From the NCBI GenBank assembly GCA_040905965.1, contig JBBDQP010000049.1, positions 1-34,714 of the forward strand: a DNA stretch of 34,714 nt, written 5' to 3'. Positions within the stretch are counted from its first letter, which is position 1; the number at the start of each line of letters is the position of its first letter. Position numbers and translations under genes: made by a program. Shown one piece after another: positions 23,968 to 31,378 of this stretch. Source of the DNA: DATHWB01 sp040905965. GTDB lineage: Bacteria; Actinomycetota; Acidimicrobiia; Spongiisociales; ZC4RG35. A model generated the notes under the pieces. That model was not told where the DNA came from, searched no databases, and saw only the letters and a list, made by a program, of their open reading frames with translations.

Positions 23968-24683
23968 CCCCTGACCACGAGCTGCGACGCCTGCAGGCAG
24001 TGGCACGGGACGAGGAGGAACTTGCCGTCCTCGTCGGTCGGCGCCAGGCCGGTGAACCGCTCCAGTACCTCGAGGGCACCGCCGCTTTCGGGCCGTTCGA
24101 TCTGGCTGTCGACGAGCGTGTCCTCGTTCCCCGTCCCGAGACGGAGGGCCTGTGGGAGCTGGCGGTGTCGATGGCCGACGATCCAACGGTCGTGGTGGAT
24201 CTCTGCACGGGCTCGGGTGCTCTTGCCATCGCGCTGGCGTCGAGCTTTCCGAACGCCCGCGTGATCGGGACGGATCTCTCCGAAGACGCCCTCGCTGTCG
24301 CCCGCGTCAACGGCGCCTCGTACGCACCGAAGGTCGAGTGGCGGCAGGGCGACTTGTTCGACGCTCTCGATCCGGGTCTGGCCGGGACGGTCGACTTGAT
24401 CGTCGCCAACCCGCCGTATGTCGCAACGTCGGAATGGGGGCGGCTGCCGGTCGACGTCCGCCGCGAGCCACGCATGGCGCTCGTCTCCGGGCCGACCGGT
24501 CTCGAGATGCTGCGTCGAATCGCCACCGAATCGCCGGCCTGGCTGAGGCCGCAGGGCATCGTTGTCTGCGAGATCGGAGAGACGCAGGGCCCCGACGTGT
24601 GGGAGATGTTCTCCGGGTTCGTGTCGGTTCGGATCCTTCCGGACCTGGCCGGACGGGACCGCTATGTCGTCGTCGGGGTGTAG
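23964..24683 (+). CDS. prmC: PrmC/HemK-like N5-glutamine methyltransferase, short N-terminus
   Basis: A 239-residue SAM-dependent methyltransferase. EPLQYLEGTAAFGPFDL and VLVPRPETE are the PrmC linker motifs; DLCTGSGALAIAL (79-91) is the SAM loop; NPPY (149-152) is the catalytic motif for amide nitrogen methylation, followed by EPRMAL. PrmC methylates the GGQ glutamine of release factors. The N-terminal helical domain that recognises the release factor is about 40 residues shorter than usual, and prfA is not adjacent, so it may be a paralogue with another protein target. GTG at 23964 overlaps the OsmC-GNAT stop; GTG at 23958 is possible. The 3' end overlaps the convergent glycerate-kinase gene by 22 bases. 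Confidence 0.85.
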   Translation: MTPDHELRRLQAVARDEEELAVLVGRRQAGEPLQYLEGTAAFGPFDLAVDERVLVPRPETEGLWELAVSMADDPTVVVDLCTGSGALAIALASSFPNARVIGTDLSEDALAVARVNGASYAPKVEWRQGDLFDALDPGLAGTVDLIVANPPYVATSEWGRLPVDVRREPRMALVSGPTGLEMLRRIATESPAWLRPQGIVVCEIGETQGPDVWEMFSGFVSVRILPDLAGRDRYVVVGV

Positions 24684-25867
24684 CACACCCAGACGTCGGC
24701 GACATTCGTACCTGTCGGGCCTGTGCGGATGAGACTGCCGACGGCGTCGAGTGCGGGATGTGAGTCGCACGTCGCCAGCGCCCGGGCGGGATCGAGGCCG
24801 GCGGCCCGGATCCCAGCAGCCGTGGCTCCGTCGACGACGGCACCGGCCGCGTCGGTCGGACCGTCGACACCGTCGGTGCCGATCGTGGCGAACACGGTGG
24901 CAGTTCCCTCGATGGCGATCGCGGCGGCGAGCGCACCATGTTGGTTGCGGCCGCCGGAGCCGTCGCCTTCCACGACCACCGTCGTCTCGCCGGTTCCGAT
25001 GGTGAGGCCCGGCATCGTGACCATGGACCTGGCCATCGTTTCGGCGTCTCCTTCGAGTCGGACCGGACGGGACGGTTCGACTCCGGCGAGGGCGAGTTGG
25101 TGGGAGACCGCCGCGTACGCAGTGTGCCGGTCGGCGACGACGATGGCGGTCTCGTTCGGCCGAGAGGGCACCGGCGTCGCCAGGGCAGCGTGGATCTTCT
25201 GTGGCACGGGCCGGCCCAGCCTCCGTTCGAGGATGGCCAGTGCTCTCAGTCCGTCCGAGTTGTCTCGCAGTGTTGGTCCTGATGCGACCATCGAGGCCGG
25301 ACCGTCGACGACATCGCTGATCACCAGCGTCGTCACCGGCACCTTCGAGCGTCCGCTGAGCCCTCCGTTCTTGAAGTCGGAGAGGTGGCGGCGGACGACG
25401 TTCAGCTCGTCGATCGGGGTACCGGCTTTGAGGAGTCGGTCGGTGAGTTCGGTGAGTGCGGAGATGTCGAGCGGACGTTTCGGGACTTCCGCCATGGCCG
25501 AGCCGCCGCCCGAGATCAGTACGACGAGGTTGTCGTGGCCACCTTCGGCCGCGATCTGCAGCGCGGCGTGTCCGGCCCGCTCGGAGGCTTCGTCGGGTAG
25601 CGGGTGCGAACCGACATGGACACCGAACGGGTCGATCGGCGCATCGTCTGGCGCGACGACGACTCCGCCCGTGATGCGGTCACCGAAGACCTCGATGGAT
25701 GCAGCTGCCATCGCCCGCGAGGCCTTGCCGATTGCGACAACCGCGACGGATCCGTCCAGGTCGAGTCGGGAGAGTGCGTGCCGGGTCCGGTCGAACGGAT
25801 CGAGGGCGGCGGGCAGGCCGCGGAGGACGGTTTCGATCGTGGCGCGAATGATGGCGGTGTCCGGCAC
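24662..25867 (-). CDS. Glycerate 2-kinase (MOFRL family)
   Basis: A 401-residue protein of the GckA/TtuD glycerate kinase family, which makes 2-phosphoglycerate from D-glycerate and ATP. The N-terminal DUF4147 domain shows VVAIGKASRAMA, GSHPLPDEAS and LISGGGSAMAEVP; LTDRLLKAGTPIDELNVVRR and GRSKVPVTTLVISDVVDG follow. The C-terminal MOFRL domain has VVVEGDGSGGRNQHGALA and IGTDGVDGPTDAAGAVVD. All sections are present and length is normal. It may feed photorespiration-like or serine-linked glycerate into glycolysis; serA is 4 kb away but not in its operon. GTG start at 25867. It overlaps prmC at the 3' ends by 22 bases. Confidence 0.95.
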   Translation of the reverse strand: MPDTAIIRATIETVLRGLPAALDPFDRTRHALSRLDLDGSVAVVAIGKASRAMAAASIEVFGDRITGGVVVAPDDAPIDPFGVHVGSHPLPDEASERAGHAALQIAAEGGHDNLVVLISGGGSAMAEVPKRPLDISALTELTDRLLKAGTPIDELNVVRRHLSDFKNGGLSGRSKVPVTTLVISDVVDGPASMVASGPTLRDNSDGLRALAILERRLGRPVPQKIHAALATPVPSRPNETAIVVADRHTAYAAVSHQLALAGVEPSRPVRLEGDAETMARSMVTMPGLTIGTGETTVVVEGDGSGGRNQHGALAAAIAIEGTATVFATIGTDGVDGPTDAAGAVVDGATAAGIRAAGLDPARALATCDSHPALDAVGSLIRTGPTGTNVADVWVCYTPTTT

Positions 25868-25888
25868 ACCGCCATCATCGCAGGGGTA

Positions 25889-26323
25889 TCAGGCCGAACA
25901 GCAGGCTGCGGCAGGCTCGGTCGACGTGCAACAGGCATCGTCTGCGTCGGACATCTTCTGGCTGTCGGTGAGGACGGTGTAGAACTCCCAGCCGGCGCCG
26001 TCGGGATCGGTGATCCAGACCTTGTCCTGCTTGGCGTAGCAACACTCGACGCCTTGCTCTTCGAAGGTGGTGAACCCGTCTTCGACGAAACGCTTGGTGG
26101 CGTCGTTGACTTCACGGGTGGATTCGACCTCGACCCCGAGGTGGTTGAGCGTCCCGCCACCCTCGCTGTTCTCGATGAGGACGAGCTTGAGCGGTGGCTC
26201 GGCGATGGCGAAGTTGGCGTACCCGGGCTTGCGCTTGTTGACCGGGGTGCCGAAGACCTTCTCGTAGAACGCCACCGCGGCGTCGACGTCGGTGACATTG
26301 AGTGCCAGTTGGACTCGTGACAT
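25889..26323 (-). CDS. cadI: CadI/ArsI-family metalloenzyme
   Basis: A 144-residue glyoxalase-fold (vicinal oxygen chelate) protein. It begins MSRVQLALNV and contains RKPGYANFAIAEPPLKLVL, LNHLGVEVES, ECCYAKQDKVW and WEFY, as in mycobacterial CadI and in ArsI, the non-heme iron enzyme that splits C-As bonds of organoarsenicals. Likely iron ligands are Gln5, His61 and Glu113; Cys94/Cys95 is the arsenic-binding pair. The tail adds two more Cys pairs (131-132 and 141-142), probably for metal binding. The start has AAAGGAA upstream. It is divergent from arsR with only about 80-90 bases between, so it is probably repressed by ArsR and induced by arsenite or cadmium. Confidence 0.93.
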   Translation of the reverse strand: MSRVQLALNVTDVDAAVAFYEKVFGTPVNKRKPGYANFAIAEPPLKLVLIENSEGGGTLNHLGVEVESTREVNDATKRFVEDGFTTFEEQGVECCYAKQDKVWITDPDGAGWEFYTVLTDSQKMSDADDACCTSTEPAAACCSA

Positions 26324-26350
26324 GGCTGTTCCTTTTCTCGGGAGGGTCAT

Positions 26351-26366
26351 ATTGATGACCGTCAAT
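26351..26366. promoter_or_regulatory. Candidate second ArsR site
   Basis: ATTGATGACCGTCAAT has five-base outer arms ATTGA/TCAAT, resembling the ATTGACA half-site of the main dyad. It lies 28-43 bases upstream of the cadI start, where a repressor would block its promoter. Confidence 0.4.
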
Positions 26367-26384
26367 TCATGGACATTGCCATAT

Positions 26385-26404
26385 ATATCGACATCTGTCA
26401 ATAT
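26385..26404. promoter_or_regulatory. Candidate ArsR operator
   Basis: ATATCGACA-TC-TGTCAATAT is a dyad with eight of nine arm positions matching, the classical form of ArsR/SmtB sites. It is immediately upstream of arsR, and its right end covers the first possible ATG (26403), so binding would stop arsR transcription directly. Confidence 0.65.
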
Positions 26405-26411
26405 GTACTCC

Positions 26412-26738
26412 ATGGAAATCTGTTGCACACCCATCGCCGGCGGCCTGAGCAGTGCCGAAGCCGAGGATCTCGCCGCGATGCTCAAGGTCCTGGCAGACCC
26501 TGCGCGTATCAGGATCGTGTCGATGCTGGCCATTGCCGCCGACGGAGAAGTGTGCGTGTGTGACCTGACCGACCCTCTCGATCTCAGCCAACCGACCGTC
26601 AGTCATCACATCAAGCAGTTGCGCGAGGCAGGGTTCATCGAGTCAGAACGCCGCGGCAAGTGGATCTACCACCGCCTCGTCCCCGACCGCCTCGCCCAGG
26701 TCCGCCGCGCCCTCTCCCTCCCCGAACCGGCTTTTTAG
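26412..26738 (+). CDS. arsR: ArsR family arsenic/metal-responsive repressor
   Basis: A 108-residue winged-helix repressor. The N-terminus carries Cys4-Cys5 (EICCTP); LKVLADPARIRIVSML precedes the metal-sensing ELCVCDL-type helix, here EVCVCDLTD with Cys48 and Cys50; LSQPTVSHHIKQLREAGF is the recognition helix, and GKWIYHRL the wing. The CVC pair is the As(III)/Sb(III) sensor of classical ArsR proteins. An ATG three codons earlier (26403) is inside the operator dyad, so either start is possible; no clear ribosome site is seen, hinting at a leaderless or weakly translated message. The stop TAG is inside palindromic repeat copy 2. It controls cadI, by inference. Confidence 0.94.
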   Translation: MEICCTPIAGGLSSAEAEDLAAMLKVLADPARIRIVSMLAIAADGEVCVCDLTDPLDLSQPTVSHHIKQLREAGFIESERRGKWIYHRLVPDRLAQVRRALSLPEPAF

Positions 26739-26787
26739 CGTCGTAGCGCTTCATGAATGAAGCGCTACGCGTACCAAAAGCGGGTCA
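26730..26787. repeat. Palindromic convergent-gene repeat, copy 2
   Basis: Matches 11692-11749 at 52 of 58 positions. The stem CGTAGCGCTTCAT with its complement is 13 bp around two bases. The left end GGCTTTTTAG includes the arsR stop codon (TAG at 26736-26738), and the right end CGGGTCA includes the LmbE stop (TCA at 26785-26787). It thus again lies between convergent genes, edge to edge with stop codons. No T-run follows the stem in either direction. Confidence 0.88.
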
Positions 26788-27555
26788 GGGGCGGAGGAGT
26801 TTGAAGGATTCGGCGACGGGGAGGCCGACGGGTTCGCCCATCGTCCGGCACCAGGCTGCGATCCGTTCCCTGAATGCCGCCCGGCCCTCCTCGGCGGTGG
26901 CGGCGTCCTGCATCGTCGACTGGCTCTGGCTCGAATGCTCCAACAGTGCCGCGATCTTGCGGTCGAAGGTCTGCGAGATGTCCTCGAAATGGTCGGGCGC
27001 GTCGGCGGCATAGAGCAACAAGGCGTCAGGACGATGCTTGCCCAGACCGTCGACCAACTGATGGGGGAAGAACAGGTGGTCGCGGGCGGCGACCACGGCA
27101 TCGCAGGCTCCCCATCCGATCTCCCGATGGTCAGGGTGGAGCATGTAGCGCTTCCAGGGATCCCACGACAGCACCACGTCAGGGCGCAACCGGCGGATCC
27201 ACAGGCACAACTCCTCCTGCAGCGCCGGCGAGTGGTGGAGTTCGCCGTCGACATAGTCGAGGAAGATCACGTCTGGCGATGCGCCCAGCACTGCCGCCGC
27301 CGCCCGTGCTTCCGACTGCCGGGAGGCCGCCAACTCACGCGGATCCTGGTTCGCGTCCCAGGTTCCCTTGGAACCGTCGGTGGCGATGAGCAGCGTCACC
27401 TCGCATCCGGCGTCCGCCCACTTGGCCAACGTGCCACCCGCCCCGAACTCGGCGTCGTCTGCGTGCGCCGCGATCGACAACGCTCGTTCGGGAACTTCGA
27501 GCTCGACCGGCTCGGCTGCTGCCTCGGAGAACAGGTTGGATGCACGGCGTGACAT
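26785..27555 (-). CDS. LmbE/PIG-L family deacetylase
   Basis: A 256-residue zinc-dependent N-acetylglucosaminyl-type deacetylase. The family metal motif AHPDDE appears as AHADDAE (30-36), with His31 and Asp34 as ligands; HPDH (140-143) is the third ligand site, and TDGSKG and RELAASRQSEARAAAAVLG are typical. Relatives deacetylate mycothiol or lipid precursors and glycans (MshB, Mca, BshB); this cannot be assigned to one of them because the sequence of a specific sugar pocket is not recognisable. The Pro-to-Ala change in the motif is tolerated in several members. Upstream gene on the same strand is cofC, which ends about 10 bases away from its start, so an operon is likely. Confidence 0.9.
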   Translation of the reverse strand: MSRRASNLFSEAAAEPVELEVPERALSIAAHADDAEFGAGGTLAKWADAGCEVTLLIATDGSKGTWDANQDPRELAASRQSEARAAAAVLGASPDVIFLDYVDGELHHSPALQEELCLWIRRLRPDVVLSWDPWKRYMLHPDHREIGWGACDAVVAARDHLFFPHQLVDGLGKHRPDALLLYAADAPDHFEDISQTFDRKIAALLEHSSQSQSTMQDAATAEEGRAAFRERIAAWCRTMGEPVGLPVAESFKLLRP

Positions 27556-27565
27556 GGCGGCGAGC

Positions 27566-28159
27566 CTATCGGCCGAGCCAGGCGCCTTCGACCGTCGCCC
27601 GGGCAGCGGCCAGATCGGCCGGCGTGTCCAGGTCGAGGGCGAGTCCGAGAGTGAAGATCACACGTGGATCCTCGCGGGCGAGGGCCGCCAGGTGGCGGTG
27701 GAAGGATCCCGGTCCGTACGAGAATGCGAAGCGGTCGAGCGAGGATCCCACCAGCGAGGTGCCACCGTCCGAGGACGGAGCAACCACCGCACCGCCGTCG
27801 CCGAGGATGCTGACGGCCACCTGCAGGTCGTCTGCCCTGAGCAGCGGAAGGTCGGCATGCAGAATCCCCCAGGCGGCCTCCCGACGGCGGGCTTCACCGA
27901 CCGCGGCCTTCGCTGCCTCGTCGAGCGACGAGCCCTCATCCAACAGCACGTCGACCCCAATCGACCGGGCCCATTCGGTCACCGGGTCGTCTGCGGAGAT
28001 CACCAGAGGCTGTGCTCCTGCGTCGAGGACGGCGTGAACCGTTCGTTCGGCCAGTCTCCTACCGAGTACCGCACGGCCCGTGTCGTCGAGCACCGACGCC
28101 AGCCGGCGCTTGGCTGCGGGAAACGGTTTGACCGGGATTCCGATGACGACTTCAGGCAC
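27566..28159 (-). CDS. cofC: CofC/FbiD-type guanylyltransferase of F420 synthesis
   Basis: A 197-residue nucleotidyltransferase. IPVKPFPAAKRRLA is the GTP-binding signature, HADLPLL the metal-binding motif, and YGPGSFHRH with LDLDTPADL end the fold, all as in CofC/FbiD. The enzyme activates 2-phospholactate or phosphoenolpyruvate with GTP to give the precursor that CofD/FbiA joins to Fo. No other F420 genes are in the window. The GTG at 28159 is chosen since the protein begins with VVIGIPVKPF; the longer frame is not coding. It is divergent by 64 bases from an F420-type oxidoreductase gene and precedes the LmbE gene on its own strand. Confidence 0.93.
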   Translation of the reverse strand: MPEVVIGIPVKPFPAAKRRLASVLDDTGRAVLGRRLAERTVHAVLDAGAQPLVISADDPVTEWARSIGVDVLLDEGSSLDEAAKAAVGEARRREAAWGILHADLPLLRADDLQVAVSILGDGGAVVAPSSDGGTSLVGSSLDRFAFSYGPGSFHRHLAALAREDPRVIFTLGLALDLDTPADLAAARATVEGAWLGR

Positions 28160-28223
28160 GGCGTGCGAGGCTACCCCGCACGGCGGATACGGCATCACGA
28201 CGGCGGATCGGTATCGTCGAAGC

Positions 28224-29213
28224 ATGCGTTTTGGAGCTTTTGTACCGCAAGGCTGGCGTCTCGATCTGGTCGGCATCGACGTCAAGGACCAATGGTCGCG
28301 GATGACCGACATCGCCCGCACCATCGAGTCGTCGGGATTCGATTCTCTCTGGGTCTACGACCACTTTCACACGGTCCCCGTCGCCGCCCAGGAGGAGACG
28401 TACGAGGCGTGGACTCTCATGGCCGCCCTGGCCGCCGTCACCGAGACGGTCCGGCTCGGCCAGATGTGCACGTGCAACGGGTACCGCCATCCTTCCTACC
28501 TGGCCAAAGTGGCCGCGTCGATCGATGCCATCTCGGGAGGCCGGGTCGAGATGGGGATCGGCGCAGGCTGGTACGAGGCCGAATACAAGGGTTACGGGTA
28601 TCCGTTCCCGAAGCCGTCGGTTCGGATCGGTGAACTGCGCGAGGCAGTCGAGATCATGCAGCGCCTTTGGACCGAAGATGTCGTCACCTACGAGGGCACG
28701 CACTACACCCTCGATCAGGGGATCTGCCGGCCTCGGCCCGTCCAGGATCCCCACATCCCCTTCTGGATCGCAGGCGGGGGCGAGCAACTCACCCTGAATG
28801 TCGCAGCTCGCTACGCCCAGTACACGAATTTCGGCGGGAATATCGAGACGTTCACGCACAAGTCAGAGGTGCTGGCCGGTCACTGCAAGGACGTCGGACG
28901 GGACTTCGACGAGATCGTGCGCTCCACCAACTTCAACGTGATCTGCGAGGAGACCGAGTCGGACGTGGAGGACAAGCGGGCCTGGTTCGTCGATCACTAC
29001 ACCCCGTTCGTCGGTGCGGAGCGTGCTGAGAAGACCGTGAACGGTTACTTCGACGGGGGCATGGTCGGCACTCCGGACCAACTCGTCGAGAAGCTCCGCA
29101 CATGGGAGAGTCGTGGGATGACCTATGCGATCTCGTACTTTGCCGGAGCCGCGTACGACACGTCCGGCATGGAGCGTTTCGCCAGAGAGGTGATCCCGGC
29201 GTTCACCGACTGA
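28224..29213 (+). CDS. LLM-class F420-dependent oxidoreductase
   Basis: A 329-residue luciferase-like TIM barrel. MRFGAFVPQG opens the first strand; FDSLWVYDHFHTVP, TETVRLGQMC, YRHPSYLAKVAASIDAISGG, EMGIGAGWYEAEY and PFWIAGGGE are the family landmarks. The protein should bind F420; the substrate is unknown. ATG at 28224 sits 64 bases from the divergent cofC start, so one regulatory gap serves the cofactor gene and a user of the cofactor. No obvious ribosome site is present, and the message could have a short leader. It is convergent with uspA, the stops being 3 bases apart. Confidence 0.92.
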   Translation: MRFGAFVPQGWRLDLVGIDVKDQWSRMTDIARTIESSGFDSLWVYDHFHTVPVAAQEETYEAWTLMAALAAVTETVRLGQMCTCNGYRHPSYLAKVAASIDAISGGRVEMGIGAGWYEAEYKGYGYPFPKPSVRIGELREAVEIMQRLWTEDVVTYEGTHYTLDQGICRPRPVQDPHIPFWIAGGGEQLTLNVAARYAQYTNFGGNIETFTHKSEVLAGHCKDVGRDFDEIVRSTNFNVICEETESDVEDKRAWFVDHYTPFVGAERAEKTVNGYFDGGMVGTPDQLVEKLRTWESRGMTYAISYFAGAAYDTSGMERFAREVIPAFTD

Positions 29214-29216
29214 TCG

Positions 29217-29648
29217 TCAGGGGACGATCAGGACCGGACACGAGGCCTCGTGGGCGAGACGGTCGGCGACCGAGCCGAGCATCAACCTTTCGACCAGCGA
29301 CGAGCCACGCCTTCCGACTACCAGGACGTCTGCGCCGAGGTTGTCGGCGATCCGCATCACGACACTGGCGGGATCGCCGATCTCCTCGACCAGTTCGACG
29401 GTGCATTCTGCGTCGGCGAACTCTTTGGCGAGAGGGTCGAGGACTTCGGTGCGCGCTCGGGCGATCGCAACGGACATGGCTTCGGGACTGGGGGGTGCGC
29501 CACCCACGCCCCACCAGCCTTCCGGAGGCCGAACGACGGTGATGAGGGTGACTTTTCCGCCTCGATGCTCGGCGAGCGACACACCGACTCGCGCGGCATG
29601 GTTCGATGCTTCGGAACCGTCCACTGCCACTACGACGTGATCTGGCAT
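29217..29648 (-). CDS. Universal stress protein (UspA family)
   Basis: A single-domain universal stress protein of 143 residues with VVVAVDGSEAS at the N-terminus and the ATP-binding motif G-x2-G-x9-G-S (GRRGSS from Gly122, to Gly135-Ser136), so it is of the ATP-binding class. Members support survival in starvation, hypoxia or oxidative stress. The start used is ATG at 29648, directly before the first strand; ATG at 29657 and 29681 are alternatives with longer N-termini. It is divergent from serA, with 123 bases between. Confidence 0.92.
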   Translation of the reverse strand: MPDHVVVAVDGSEASNHAARVGVSLAEHRGGKVTLITVVRPPEGWWGVGGAPPSPEAMSVAIARARTEVLDPLAKEFADAECTVELVEEIGDPASVVMRIADNLGADVLVVGRRGSSLVERLMLGSVADRLAHEASCPVLIVP

Positions 29649-29771
29649 CCAGGTCATGACTTCCTCTATCTCGCTGCCCACCAGCCTATTGAGATCCGCG
29701 GCGATCGGGGTCGTCTTGGATCACAGAGGTCCCCGGCAGCACAATGACGGTTTCGGATCAGGAGTATTCAG

Positions 29772-31352
29772 ATGTCAGCCAAGGTCGTCGTCGCAGAAAC
29801 CATCGCCGACGCCGGGATCGCCTCGCTTCGCGAACAGTTCGAGGTGGACGTCGCGATCGGCTTGGACCCGCATGACCTGGCCGATCGTCTGGCCGACGCC
29901 GATGCGCTCATCGTCCGCTCCGCGACGAACGTCGACCGGACGCTCATCGAGTCTGCACCGCGTCTGAAGGTGATCGGTCGGGCCGGAATCGGAGTCGACA
30001 ACATCGACTTGGCGGCGGCGACCGAACGGGGAGTGCTGGTGGTCAATGCCCCCCACGCCAACACGATCTCGGCGGCGGAGCATGCGATGGCGCTGCTGCT
30101 GTCACAGGCGAGGAACATCCCGCGGGCGCACGGCACGCTGACCTCCGGCGTCTGGGATCGGAAGAGCTTCGAGGGGATCGAACTTCACGGCAAGGCGATG
30201 GGGATCATCGGCCTCGGCAAGATCGGGACCCTGGTCGCCCAGCGCTGCCTGGCGTTCGGGATGCGGGTGCTGGCATATGACCCGTTCGTCGGGCCGGATC
30301 GTGCGCGTCAGTTGGGGGTCGAACTGATGGAACTCGACGACCTCCTCCCGCAGGCGGACTTCATCTCGATCCACCTTCCCAAGACAAAAGACACCGAGAA
30401 TCTCATCGGAGGCGACAACCTGTTGAAGGTCAAGCCGGGTGTGCGGATCATCAACACCAGTCGAGGCGGCATCGTGAACGAGGCCGATCTGGCGGCGGCG
30501 ATCGAAGACGGCAGGGTGGGCGGTGCCGGGCTGGACGTGTTCGAGACGGAGCCCATCACCGAGTCGCCATTGTTTTCTCTTCCCCAGGTCGTCGTCACCC
30601 CGCACCTGGGCGCGTCGACCACCGAAGCTCAGGACAAGGCAGGGATCGATGTGGCGACGGCGGTTGCGTCCGCCTTGCGGGGCGAGCTCGTACTGTCTGC
30701 GGTCAACGTCGATCTCGGTCGGGACGTCGCAGACGAGGTGAAGCGGTATCTGCCCGTGGCAGAGCAGTTGGGGAGGGCGTTCGTCGGTCTCGCTCGCGGC
30801 CTCGGCGACCAGATCGTCGTTCGCGCAGAGGGCCGCATCGCCCAGTTCGGCCTTCGTCCCCTGAAGTTGGCGGTGCTCAAGGGTCTGATGGAGGCGGTCT
30901 CGTCCGAACCGGTGTCCTATGTGAACGCTCCCAGCCTCGCCGAGGAACGGGGGATCGCTGTCGATCTCGAGTCGACCGAGCAGGCTGTCGAATACGTGTC
31001 CGAGGTGAAGATCTCCGGCGAGGTCGGTGGCCGCTTGGTGTCGCTGTCAGGCAGCCTCGGCCGCAAGGGTCCGATGATGGTCGAGATCATGGGAAATGAC
31101 GTCGAACTCGTCTTCTCGGAAAAGATGCTGATCGTCCGCAACGAGGACATTCCCGGCGTGATCGGGCGGATGGCGTCGTATCTGGGTGATGAAGGCGTCA
31201 ACATCGCCAACATGGTCGTCGGGCGGTCTCGGGTCACTGGAGAGGCTTCGCTGATGGGCTTGAACATCGATCACCCTCTCAGCGAGTCCCAGGTCGACTC
31301 GATTCGCCACCTTCCCGGAATCGAAGAGGCGACCTACCTCGAACTCGGCTGA
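29772..31352 (+). CDS. serA: D-3-phosphoglycerate dehydrogenase
   Basis: A full-length 526-residue enzyme of the long actinobacterial form: it oxidises 3-phosphoglycerate with NAD+ in the first step of serine synthesis. Substrate and NAD domains (1-310) show GRAGIGVDNID, the dinucleotide loop GLGKIG (147-152), and catalytic Arg231 (NTSRGGI), Glu260 (VFETEP) and His278 (TPHLGAST). An allosteric substrate-binding domain follows (about 318-450), then a C-terminal ACT domain (about 454-526) that usually binds serine for feedback inhibition. ATG at 29772 has GGAG about nine bases upstream. It stands alone in transcription direction. Confidence 0.97.
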   Translation: MSAKVVVAETIADAGIASLREQFEVDVAIGLDPHDLADRLADADALIVRSATNVDRTLIESAPRLKVIGRAGIGVDNIDLAAATERGVLVVNAPHANTISAAEHAMALLLSQARNIPRAHGTLTSGVWDRKSFEGIELHGKAMGIIGLGKIGTLVAQRCLAFGMRVLAYDPFVGPDRARQLGVELMELDDLLPQADFISIHLPKTKDTENLIGGDNLLKVKPGVRIINTSRGGIVNEADLAAAIEDGRVGGAGLDVFETEPITESPLFSLPQVVVTPHLGASTTEAQDKAGIDVATAVASALRGELVLSAVNVDLGRDVADEVKRYLPVAEQLGRAFVGLARGLGDQIVVRAEGRIAQFGLRPLKLAVLKGLMEAVSSEPVSYVNAPSLAEERGIAVDLESTEQAVEYVSEVKISGEVGGRLVSLSGSLGRKGPMMVEIMGNDVELVFSEKMLIVRNEDIPGVIGRMASYLGDEGVNIANMVVGRSRVTGEASLMGLNIDHPLSESQVDSIRHLPGIEEATYLELG

Positions 31353-31378
31353 CGCACGGCGATTGGCGGGCCGGCTTC

